Positions 44,640-55,211 of a stretch of DNA of 64,000 nt are shown in pieces (position 1 is the first letter of the stretch; every line of letters starts with the position of its first letter). The DNA comes from Laburnicola sp. R22_1 (lineage: Eukaryota > Ascomycota > Dothideomycetes > Pleosporales > Didymosphaeriaceae): NCBI GenBank assembly GCA_014281115.1, contig JACONQ010000010.1:744001-808000 (forward strand), in the 5' to 3' direction. The notes beneath the pieces are model-generated. The model had not been told where the DNA came from and ran no database searches. It saw nothing but the letters and a program-made list of their open reading frames with translations. Made by a program: the position numbers and the translations under genes.

Positions 44640-47183
44640 ATGGGCTCTACGAGCTTTCAATGGGGCTGTCTAGCTCTAACAATACTCTCATTTGTATGGA
44701 TCTCCTATTCTCAAGCTCGGAAAACTGCAACAGCTAACCACATTATCTCAGGCATTGGTATCACTCTCCCAGACACTAGATGCAACAAATTCCACATCCG
44801 GCGTCATCACTTCTCAGACGACGACCACTCCCACTTCCACTACTTCCAGTGCGACGCCTAGCATTTCCGGAGTTCCCGTCAGCCTTCCAGGTTCATGGAA
44901 CTATAAAGGATGTTGGATCGACAATGCCAACGGTCCCGTCATGGCTAATCGACTGCCAAACTACAGTGATATGACTGTAGAACGTTGCATCGGGAACTGT
45001 TCTTCTCTTGGTTACGGCGTAGCAGGTATAGAATACGCAAACGAATGTTCTTGTGACGACTACCTTCGTAATGGAGCCAAGCTAGGGCAGCAGAGTGAAT
45101 GCAACATGCGTTGTGCCGGAGACTCCGAGCAATTTTGCGGGGCCGGTAACCGGTTGAGTGTATACTCGAACAGCACCAGCGATCTCACCGTTCTTCCGGT
45201 TCCGAGCGTGCAGAAGACTGGGCTTCCAGGATCTTGGGAATATTATGGGTGTCTTCGCGATGATGCCCCTAATACGAGAGCACTCCCTTACCAGATCATC
45301 CTTGACAAAAACAACACAGCAAACAACTGTCTAAAGCAGTGCTCTGATTTCGGATACAGCTACGGCGGTTTACAGTTCGGAAGGGAATGCTATGTAAGTT
45401 AATATCTTCGTCATCGTAATATAGTTACTAACTGGATCTAGTGTGGTGATCTGGGAGACATCCAATCCGCAGGCGTCGGTAACGCTTCAGAGTCAGATTG
45501 TAACATCCCGTGCTCAGGTAACGCTACAACAATCTGTGGTGGAGGACGTCGTCTATCGCTGTACACCTGGACCGGGCCTAATCTCGCCGCCTGGAACTAT
45601 GCGTCCGGAAATGCTGCCGGGGCGTACAGATTTCTGATCGGAGGCGTGGTCGTCCCGCTTGTGACCCAGGCAGCACGGAATGGCAAAGTTACTTTCTTGG
45701 AAAAATCTGGAACGGGACCACCGAATTCCACCGGAGCCTACGAACTCGATGTGGCACAGATCAATAACTTTACCGGGGCGTGGCGACCAATGCATGTCAA
45801 GACTGACGTATTCTGTTCTGCGTCTATCACCCTTCCGGATAAGGTAGGACGTCAGCTCAATGTTGGAGGCTGGGCTCTGGATTCCACGTACGGTGTTCGT
45901 CTCTACTGGCCTGACGGCTCTCCTGGCGTCTGGGGCACGAACGATTGGCAGGAAAATGTGAACGTGCTTTCCCTCCAGGACGGAAGATGGTACCCGTCTG
46001 CAATGATAACCGCCAACGGCTCGGTTCTAGTTGTCGGTGGCGAAGAGGGATCCAATGGACCGCCGGTCCCTACCCTTGAGATTCTACCCAAACAAGGGCC
46101 TGTAGTCTACTGCGACTGGCTATTTCGTACTGACCCAAACAATTTGTATCCTTACCTCGCAGTACTTCCCAGCGGCGGTATTTTTGTGCAATACTATAAC
46201 GAAGCCATCATTCTCGACGAGAACACGTATCAGATCAAAAAGCAACTGCCCAACGCTCCAGCCGCCGTTAACAGGCCTGATGGTGGGAGGACTTACCCCC
46301 TTGAAGGCACTGCTGTTTTATTGCCTCAAAAAGCTCCCTACAGCGATCCTCTTGAGATTCTCATCTGTGGTGGCTCGACACCGTACCAAGGAAACGCTCT
46401 CGACAATTGTGTCACTATTGCTCCAGACGTACCAGACGCCAAATGGACGCTCGAGCGCATGGTAAGAGTTTTCCCTCCAAGTAGCTTCCACCAACTAACA
46501 TCTTTTAGCCATCGAGGCGTGTGTTATCGTGTATGACCGCCCTCCCAGATGGCACGTACCTAATCGTCAATGGAGCAAAACAGGGCGTGGCTGGATTTGG
46601 TCTCGCCGAAGATCCCAACTTCAACGCCGTTCTGTACGACCCTGCTAGACCGGTCAACAACCGCTTCACGGTCCTGGCCAACACGACAGTCGCGCGCATG
46701 TACCACTCGGAAGCCATTCTCATGGACGACGGCCGCGTCCTCATATCTGGTTCTGACCCCGAAGCCCAACCCTTCCCCCAGGAGTACAGGGTCGAAGTCT
46801 TCATCCCGCCGTACCTGATGGGCGACCCCGTACAGCCCGTCGTCACCTTGGCGTCCGGCCAGAGCGACTGGTCCTATGGAAACTCGTACACATTCAGCGT
46901 AGACCAGGGTGTCTCCAAGGTAACGCTCCTGGGTGTCGGGGGCTCCACGCATGGCAACTCGATGGGACAGAGGACCATCTTCCCGGCGTTTGCCTGCAGT
47001 GGAAACACATGTACGGTAACTGCGCCCCCAAACAGTCACATCTGCCCGCCGGGGTGGTTCCAGCTTTTCGCGCTGAACGCCAACGGCGTGCCTAGCAAGG
47101 CTGTTTGGGTGCGCGTCGGAGGCGATCCTGCGCAACTGGGCAACTGGCCCAATCTGGCGGGCTTCAACGTCCCGGGGGTCTAG
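44640..47183 (+). CDS. Secreted glyoxal/galactose-oxidase-like copper radical oxidase with two WSC domains
   Basis: Protein of 796 residues from exons 44640-44693, 44752-45393, 45442-46461 and 46509-47183, all GT-AG and phase 0. Intron 1 restores a clean signal peptide (MGSTSFQWGCLALTILSF/ALVSLSQ). A Ser/Thr linker leads to two WSC domains, starting at LPGSWNYKGCWIDN (about 65) and LPGSWEYYGCLRDD (about 178), which are Cys-rich carbohydrate-binding modules. The AA5 beta-propeller follows. Expected copper-radical residues are visible: Cys in DVFCSASITLP, Tyr in GRWYPSAMIT, Tyr-His in ARMYHSEAIL and His in GGSTHGNSMGQR. A C-terminal DUF1929-like domain ends the protein. It probably makes H2O2 from aldehydes or sugars at the cell wall. 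Confidence 0.93.
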
Positions 47184-48960
47184 GGTTCCGACGAAGGATG
47201 TGAGGGTGACATCGTCTTTTGGCGTTTGCGTCCTTTTGTTGTCGTTACGGCTGATGGGTTGTTTGTAGTGGTTGGTGCATGGGATGCCAAAGGGAACTTT
47301 TGTACACATGGAAGGCACCGTTCATAGTCCGCTCATTAGTCTCTTTTTTGATTGCCATGTCAATTATTCAATACGCATCTCCTCATTCCATCCTCTACTA
47401 TCAGATCAGTCTGTGACTCTCTTCATCTCTACCCCACGAAAAACAAATTCCGACCTTATCCCCAGCCGCGGCTATCTTGTACGTCAATCATGTCATAGCT
47501 CCCAATACCACTTCCACAATGCCACCCTCCACATCACCAAATCTACCACCTCGTGTTCCTTGTCCGTCACCGCAATAAGGCTGAGCAACCGAGACGTACA
47601 CGCTAGAAAAGAGCATGCCCGGTGCGTGCCGGCGGTCAGCGCGCGCGCGCGATCTCCGCCTCCAGGTACGATACGGCATGGCGTGATTATCGTCGGTATC
47701 TGATATATTTGGTGTCATATTTTTTGAGTCCGTCCCGATATCACGGAATGACGGGAGACTATCGCGTCGTTGTAGGTGGTGTAATAGGACGAGGGTGCTA
47801 CATAGGTGTAGATGCAATGCTCGATTGGCGCGGAGATAGATAGCAACGGCGACGCCTCCATGCGCCGTAAACGGAATTCCTCAGTCTCCAGGTCGTTCGG
47901 GATGGTAATGGTGAAGAGGCCGTGCGGGGACAGCTGGAGCTGGAGGCCGGAATCCCACGTGTTGGCTTTCTAGCCCTGGAAATCATGTGGTAGGTATGCC
48001 GTGACTCCGTCCATGTTCGGCTGTGTAACATTGTTTCCAACGCTTGGTTCGGACGGGAGCCGATGTCCATGGATATGAGAATGCCGTACAGGGGCACACA
48101 CCTGCAGTGTCCTGCACACGGGACGTTGCGTAAATGCCGCTGGCGGCGGCTAAACATTGGAAACGGGTGCTTCGGTTCCCCTCTCGGGCTTCGTATCCCG
48201 CCCGGGTTTTCCCACACGCAACGCGCATACGAAGCTGGGCTATGCAGATACGAAGCTGTCTAGTTCCTCCGCAGCGCAACTTTTCAATATTTCTGTGCTG
48301 CAGCAATGTATTTTGGCTGCAGTCGCAGGCGCGCGAGTGATTTGTTGGATGGAGGAATCGAGATAAGGAGAGTGGACGCCGCGGAGCTTTGCTTTGCTAG
48401 CTGCAGGATGCAAATATATGGCGCATGCGCTGGGGTGTTGAGTGGTGGTGTTGCCGTTGTGCGACGATAAGGACAAGGTTGATGGACAGGGAGCAGTTGA
48501 CTCTGACATCGCAAAATTGCGCCGCCAGCGACGCCCTATCCAGTGTCTCGTGCACCACCGTATTCGAGCTAGCTGCACGATTTGCATGTGCTTTCGTCTC
48601 GACAACCAGTACCTAGGCACACTTACACATCATGGCTGCGCGAAACGCCGGGCGAGAAGTGCTCCAAGCGTGCAAGCAAGGCGCCTTACCTTCTAGCAGA
48701 CGTCAGGACCTACACCCCTCGGTTGTTGGCCATCCCTAGCGCTAAAGAAAGGGTGGAGGGCTCGTCGAATTGTTTACACTGTAGTATTCAAGCCATATCG
48801 CGAGATGCTTGCAACCCGATGCAGCTGACGAACGGTGATTTCTGTTTGGCTCGTGATGGATGCGTTTGCGCGGTCCCTGGCCAGAGACGTCTCCCGGTGT
48901 TCAAGACTCGGTAGAGAGCAAGTGCCACTGTTAGAGCAAGTGCCACTGTTTGTCAAGTCA
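47184..48960. other. Intergenic region, no supported gene
   Basis: Only short frames are present. A GAGCAAGTGCCACTGTT unit occurs twice in tandem at about 48917-48950. The start of the decayed region that follows is not sharp. Confidence 0.45.
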
Positions 48961-51640
48961 CAGATAGCTGCTTGAGAAGAGCGTGATGTTGTAGGAAATC
49001 CGAAACCTGGGGACCTCGGGAGTAGGGGCACATGGCGCGAGCCATACCGCAAAGGGGGAAGCAAGCGGATGCCGATGCCGGTTCGGGCCCACAGAAATCC
49101 TGCGATCGTGAACGTCGCTCCTCAATTGCTCGACGTGGCCGATGGTATTCGCCGCGTTGTCATGGCCGCGCTGTCTGCGCAATCGTGAAGGAGAGAAATG
49201 CCATGTAGGAGAGTGAGAGTAAGCGGCGACTAACGGTGTTGGCTAGGGTCGTGGTTGCCGCCAGCCTGAGAAGACGGAAAGCGCGTTCGGTGGCTGTTGT
49301 TTGTGCCTACGCGATTGCCGTGGAGGCGGAGCGCTGGGCGGTGCCTGTCGGCACAACGGGCTTCTTCGCAGTATGACTGACGCTGGCCACGGAACGAACG
49401 GCGCCCATCATAATTGTGACAGTCACAGCTCTTAATATCGCTCGCGCTTCGAGTACCCGGCCGTCGACCCACCTCGGTATACCTTACGACCGTCTGCATG
49501 TACAGTCCTCGCTGCTGCGCCTGGCGGACAACTTCTCAAGTGAGTCACACTCGACTTCGAGAATGAAGAGAGCAATAACATCGAACTGAGCTTGAGCTTG
49601 GTACGTACACGGAGGGCTGTCCGGTGGGCCTGGCAGCTCTTCGTTGAACTGAAACCACTTCTATTCCGCTACCCGAATGCGCGTCACCGAGACCCCAAAC
49701 GATATTACGGCAATCGTTATGCTACGCTGGAGCGCTCTTCGCCTCTCAACACATAGACTATGCAAGGCCTGAGATCGGGGGGTCGACTTGTTCTTGCTCC
49801 AAACCATCACTTCTTCCTCGTTTCGGCCCAAATATTTCGTCGACCTTTGTCTCCCTTCCTCTACTCCTTGTAAGAAGGCAAGACCGACCAACCCACGGGA
49901 CCCCGAGAGCTTCACCTGTATATCAAGGGCTGTTGGCGCAGCGCTTCATGGTGAGCAGTTGAAGATGTAGATATGAAGCCGCATACGCTATAATGCCATA
50001 AGACCCATCGATTTCGGGAGCTGCCATGGTCCCTGGTGGATCTGGCAGACTGTATCCGCCACACTAGGAAAGCACGACACCGTTTTTATGGAAGCAGCTG
50101 GTCGATGATTCATTGGCCACGCAGGCTCGGGAGTGGGCAACGCAGGCTTAGGCCTGTACACTGGTCGCACCTCGGGAACGACAATTCGAAGCGCTGCTGT
50201 GCGCCGACATGCCAAAGTGGACTCCGCATGACGTTGTGTTGTTTGCTGAGCTTCAAATGCTGGCTCTCACTAGTCCAGCAACCGAGCGGGGATGATATGT
50301 CTACAGCATATGGAGATCACTCTTGAGGTCGATTTCATGGAATTTGTACAGCTCGCGGATGATGCTAAAGGCTTTCTGTAAGCACCGGCTTTGTTTGGAG
50401 ACGTAATCCGCGCCTCTGAAGGTGCACTGGATCAACTTGAGTTGACATTCATATCTTCTCAGGCGATGGGGAAGGCGCACAGGTATGGTGGCTCAATCCT
50501 AGCCACCTCGCAGCTTAGGGCAGCGTCGTCTTGTTCATGGCACATCTCAGAAATGATTAGGCGTTGCCAGCTCTGGTGTTGTCCTCGACGAGAACAACGA
50601 TTATAGATTCGAAAGAGTTGGAGTATGAGCGGGTGAATTCGGATGGGAATAGGAAAGAAAGAGATATAAAAAGTGCTCAGGATAGACTGCCAGTTGCGGC
50701 CTGGCTCCTACAGCCTCTAGACCATATGGTCCACGATCTTCGGAGACCTAAAACACAGCGGCGTACGGCTCATAGAAGGCAGACCTGAGGCGAGCATGAT
50801 TTGGCCCTCGGACTCTTCTATGGCCGCCGTGCCTGCAATAACGGATGGGAAATCGCTCCGAATCGAGTTGGTCTCGTACTTGTACAATTGATGCAGCCTT
50901 CCCGTCCACAATACCCACAACAACCTCAATTATCCTTATCCGGATTTCGGCCTAATGACTCGATGCGCAAAACTTGGTATCAATCAAGTCGTCCCAGTCC
51001 ATTCATTCAGGTTGTGGTTCTCTTCGCCCATGGCCAGAGCAACCTTGTCATCATCCGACAAAGCGCTTGACCGGACCTTGCAAGATATTCTGGAGGTGGG
51101 AGGGAGCGCATGTTGCCGAAAAAAGCAACCGGAACGCTGTGGAAGCTTTCACGAGAGAGCTCAGTTAGCTCTACAGGCGAACAGATCGGGGTCGACAGTA
51201 TGGTGTATGCTGCATCTCAAAAAGATTGCGGGTTTCTAGACAAGAGCTCCCTCTCTTGGAAGACGACGTAGGAGGGCGCGGACCTCCGAGGGACCATATT
51301 TAAGCTCGTAGCTACCCTAGGGTTGCAGTATTCCGTGACATGGCTGTACTGGAATCGAGGAAAGAATGCACCACTTTGACTGTAGCTGGAGAAGGGGTCA
51401 TATCGGCTTGCTGCTGGATCCCCCCAGCCATGATGCCGCTAACGGAGTTCATGTCAAGTGTGCAAAGGCTCTGACTGCGTGCCTCTATATGCGTCAGGGA
51501 CACAACCAGGTCCTCAAAACATATATCTCATGTCTCCACTTTTGACTACGGCGTCGAAAGCAGAGGTATTGCTGAGCAGCCTGCCTTAAATACACGTTGC
51601 GACTGGATACACCGTGCATCTCTCCAACAAACATGTCTCG
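48961..51640. other. Decayed region, no intact gene
   Basis: On the minus strand, protein-like stretches of 20-40 residues in changing frames suggest degraded genes (for example near 49990-50070 and 50720-50930), but I recognise none. No long frame survives. Confidence 0.4.
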
Positions 51641-51731
51641 GGCTGAATGACATATGTCTCAGTCGGGATGGAGAGCCATGCGTTTCGAGGAACGCAAGCC
51701 ATTGGGGTGTGATCGAAGGGACCATACGAGA

Positions 51732-52290
51732 TCAGCACCCATTCCTTCTCCGTGCTTTCAAACACAAGGCCAATTCCGACATATTTCGAAGGGCTCTTCT
51801 GCTCGCAATCTCGCTTCTTGTAGCCCGGCAGCGGAAGTCTTCTTGCCGCGGATGTGTCGCCTGATGCTGCGAAATGTACGTCCTGTTGGATGAGGAATCA
51901 GGCGGTACAACATTCGCATACAACTGGACTGTTGAGCTTCCTTGCCCGCTACTTCGCTTGTGCCGACGTGCTTCTTCACACAGCACAATATCGACGGTAG
52001 AGTTGCAGAACGACTTGATGAGGGCCAACCCATCTGCGAATGATCTAATTATTTGCCGAGGTCATTGACGACAAACACGATGTATTTGGTCTTTCCTTCT
52101 CTATGGACATTCAGCATTCGCAACCCAATCTTTCTCCCTAGCATCCTACTCACGCAATCTGTACCAGCTATCCGGCGTGAGCTTACATTGCACCTTGAGA
52201 CCGTACACAAGAAGATCTGCAGGGACAAGCAGAACGTTGTGAGCTTCTGCAATACCCGTAATAGTCGTCACCATCTGGTACCACCTTCCC
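51732..52290 (-). pseudogene. Unidentified gene fragments in changing frames
   Basis: Two minus-strand segments look like former coding sequence: one ends MLNVHREGKTKYIVFVVNDLGK, and the other, in a different frame, continues FADGLALIKSFCNSTVDIVLCEEARRHK. The first has the feel of an Argonaute MID-domain strand (hydrophobic IVFVV stretch), which would fit nearby PIWI pieces, but I cannot establish it. No full gene can be assembled. Confidence 0.35.
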
Positions 52291-52498
52291 CACCAGTTTG
52301 CAGTGGCACAATTGACCCTCACTAACTCCATCGCGGATGTAGATGACGCGCTTCGGAGGCTGGATCAATGTTTGCTAGAGCGATGTCCGGAACCCACCAG
52401 TTTGCAGTGGCATTATTGACCCTCACTAACTCCATCGCGGATGTAGATTACGCGCTTCGGAGGCTTAACAAATGTTTGCTAGAGCGATTTCTGGAATG
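52291..52498 (-). pseudogene. Tandem 104-bp duplication encoding an Argonaute PIWI motif
   Basis: Two direct copies (52291-52394 and 52395-52498) differ at a handful of positions. On the minus strand both read PPKRVIYIRDGVSEGQ, the PIWI-domain segment that carries the second catalytic Asp of Argonaute slicers (RDG). Copy 52395 reads FVKPPKRV before it and meets a TAA right after GQ; the other continues GQLCHCKLVG. Upstream stops occur in both. In intact proteins this block lies about 70 residues after the GADVSHP block, which here is 2.6 kb away. Confidence 0.7.
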
Positions 52499-52642
52499 GT
52501 GGTCTCTTTCTGGTGTATCACGCCGTCCAAGGCCCTCGCCAGTTTCTTGTCAGCTCGGCTCTTGTTGAACATCTCTCGCAGAGCCATTCCGACGTTGGGT
52601 CGGTTGTCCTTGGTCGAACGCGCGTGAGCGTCGTTCACAGCG

Positions 52643-52765
52643 ATATCGCAGGTCCTCTATCTTCCGCTTGCAGTTCCGACATCTGAAGCAGTTTGCACAG
52701 AAGGCTTGGTCGCCCGTCAGGATCGCAAGATCCTCGATCTTGTTCCCGCAGTGGTTGCAGCAGAT
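52643..52765 (-). pseudogene. LIM-domain fragment, RhoGAP type
   Basis: On the minus strand this reads ICCNHCGNKIEDLAILTGDQ, then AFCANCFRCRNCKRKIEDLRY. The spacing C-x2-C..C-x2-C-x2-C-x2-C with ILTGDQAFC and NCKRKIEDLRY fits the second LIM domain of fungal LIM-RhoGAP proteins (family recollection). Similarity stops sharply after LRY, where relatives continue ARTSQG. No GAP domain or first LIM is seen nearby. It sits between Argonaute pieces and so must be a mosaic insert or rearrangement product. Confidence 0.6.
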
Positions 52766-53039
52766 CCCCTTACGGATTCGATGTTGTCATAGAAATGCGA
52801 AGCCCCAATTAGTCGGTTTCGGGCGGCTTTCGCCGATCTGGCGGGTTTTTCTACGGCGATGAATTTGGACGCGGCAACCAAATAATCACCGAGCACGGCA
52901 ACGCGGTCCTTGAAGGGGGCCCTCGGTGCCCCGACCTGGACGGTCTGGACAAAAGACCAACAAGGAAAAATTTCGCTTTGCACTTTTTATTGTACTTGTC
53001 TTTGTCCGGGTCGGGGTCTGACCCTCCAGTCAGTGCGAA

Positions 53040-54890
53040 GATCATTTAGTAAGACATGCTGTGTTGGTTTGCTGGTTTATGGTACCGGATTTTCCTCTAA
53101 TTGTCGGTACCGGACCGGCGACACACGTAGAAAACCAAGCGGCAGGCGAACAGGTAGCGGGCGCCAGAACATAGAACATTCTGTTCTTGATTTGTGGTAC
53201 CGATAATCAGAGGCAAACCGGGACCGGACCGAACACCAACTTTGGAGAATATGGGACGCACAAGGTCCAGTCCAATCAGGAGTTTCTCACCGAGCTCGCG
53301 GCGCACAGAACATTCTGGTTTTCAGTATCGGACTGAACGGTTGAGCCTCGTCTAGTGCCTTGGAGCATGCTGTTTCCGATTCACTGCCCCGGGTTGCCCC
53401 CGGTTTACAGTACCAGATCGAATGAGCCTCATACAGCGCCTAAGGACATGCTGATACTGATTTGCGGCACACCGGCGCCAGGAATATGCTGTTTCTGATT
53501 TGTGGCCGCGGCACCAGGAACATCCTGTTCCTGATTTGTGGTACCGGTGTGCCTCCGGATTTTTGGTTGGCTCCAACAAGGTCCACAGTCAGCGTCAACT
53601 CCAAGGGAAAGGTGTTCTGTAGAAGTTCCAGGACAAGTCCAAGGGAAAGTTCTGTAGAAGACCCAGGGCTTTACGCAACACGGCGCGATCATTCTTATAC
53701 GTGAGCGTATTAAGCGCTTCATGCCACGGCATGAACATAGGCTTCCACTTTGCTTCACCGGGCAATTTGCCTGCTTCGCCATCCTCTTCTAGGACAGCGA
53801 TGTACCACCAGATCATCTTCGTGCCTTGCCCATGTTGGCCTCTGGGTTTATTTACCAATTTGGGTGAGCCTCGTACAGCGCCTAAGAACATCCTGTTTCT
53901 GATTTGCGACTCACCGGCGCCATGAACATGCCAAAGAAAAAAGCACCCAAACGTCAAACGTCAGCCGTAAAACGTCCAGCAGAGCTCGCAAGCCCTCGTC
54001 CCGCGCAATGCCTACGCGTCACACGGTTGGTGTGATCCGCAGGATGCTTGCTAGGGATGACTTGTTGCTTTGCGTGCTGTTTCTGGTGCATGGCACCGGT
54101 GTGCCTCTGGACATCAATACTGGACCGAACAGGAGTTGCCGTAGGTGGTTTCTGATTCGATATTGATACGGATCCACAGCAGCATTGGCACGCTCTTTGA
54201 GCGTGATATCGAGAGCCTGGTATAGCGCCTTGCATTGACGGCGTTGGCAAATGCCTCCGTGCTGACCTCATTGCCAATATTAACATGGCCCATTCATATA
54301 CCACGACCCGCGCTGAATCGGACGACTGAGCGTGGTACGCCAGGCGGCCTCCTCTGCCACGGGCGAAGCGTATGCGGCGGGGTGCATGTCCGCGGTCACT
54401 CGGGATGGGACGACTTGGGCCTGCGGTGCTTGCACATGTACGGCCGTGATGCGAAGCCCTCGACCAGTGACCCAAAGTGTGGTGTGTGCGGGGAGAGCAT
54501 CGGAGAGAATGCCCTCCGGCTCCTTGACTTCCAGTCCAATATGAAGTTGCATGCCGCCGATTTTTTACACGGCTCGAGCTGCGGCCATCGCCCATTCGTA
54601 TACCACGACCCTCACGGAATCGCACCGATACAATGCCTGCCGGCTCCTTGACTTCCAGTCCAACATGAAGTTGCATGCCGCCGATTTTTTACACGGTTCG
54701 AGCTGCGGCCAGGCTGAGGCGACGGAGCCTTGATCGTCGGGCACTTCCGCTTCATGGTAGGGGCCGGTGTCGGTAAAGGTGGAGCTCAACTTGCGGAGCA
54801 CGAGGAAGTTGGCTGCGAGGCCGGACCAAGCTGGGCAAGCCCAGACACGGTGGAGGGGCGACGGAGCCTTGAGCCTCGTATAGCACCTTG
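53040..54890. repeat. Cluster of short interspersed direct repeats
   Basis: An 18-bp core GAGCCTCGTAYAGCGCCT appears in the same orientation at 53343, 53424, 53866, 54213 and 54871. The first three copies are followed by RRACATSCTGTTTCTGATTTG-like sequence. That second word also occurs alone near 53175, 53485, 53520 and 54065, often followed by GGTACCGGTGTGCCTC. The last two copies extend instead into a shared 60-bp segment (AATGCCTCSGTGC). Confidence 0.65.
54516..54711. repeat. Direct duplication with 124-bp period
   Basis: A 72-bp segment starting CCGGCTCCTTGACTTCCAGT and ending GAGCTGCGGCCA is present at 54516 and again at 54640, with two C/T differences. Related sequence (CGTATACCACGACCC) lies in between and upstream near 54296. 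Confidence 0.75.
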
Positions 54891-55007
54891 CGGTCAAGGC
54901 ATTGGAAAATGCCTCGGTGCCATCGAATTTCTTGAAGCGGACGGAGAGAATGACCTCCCTGGCGTTCGTATCATCGTCGTCAAACGCTTTGAGAATGTCG
55001 GTCCGCT
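54860..55007 (-). pseudogene. Protein-like fragment joined to the PIWI block
   Basis: The minus strand, in a frame shifted relative to the PIWI block, reads DILKAFDDDDTNAREVILSV and then RFKKFDGTEAFSNALTAR. A related piece near 54213-54270 reads EVSTEAFANAVNARRYTRL and, in another frame, ALYQALDITLKERANAAVDP. The last resembles the Argonaute linker-1 region (QALDI), which would mean that two partial copies of an Argonaute N-terminal region are scrambled here; weak inference. Confidence 0.35.
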
Positions 55008-55211
55008 CTGAGCCATGGTGATAGCAGCGAAGGATGCTGCCTCTCCAGATCCAGCTCCAGGCGCAGGGTGGGATACGTCAGCACCAACTACCATAGTAGG
55101 GGTCGACGCCGCCTTGGGATTAATCTTCGAGATGGTGGTGGACCTAGCGACATAAGTGGCACCACCAAGTTTGGCGTTGACCTTCATGCAGACGTTGGAG
55201 ATATACCGCAC
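55008..55211 (-). pseudogene. Argonaute PIWI-domain fragment
   Basis: The minus strand encodes RYISNVCMKVNAKLGGATYV, then PTMVVGADVSHPAPG and GEAASFAAITMAQ. This is the junction of MID and PIWI domains of a fungal Argonaute: NVCMKVNAKLGG is the MID C-terminus and GADVSHPAPG carries the first catalytic Asp. Both motifs are intact, but similarity ends after AAITM and the next sequence belongs to a different segment. No start, PAZ domain or C-terminal catalytic part follows in order. Confidence 0.8.

Noticed and set aside
53954..54676. Minus-strand open frame of 240 codons
   Set aside because: It runs through the tandem duplications and across frame-shifted Argonaute-like pieces; the translated product is Arg/His/Ser-rich and matches nothing as a whole.
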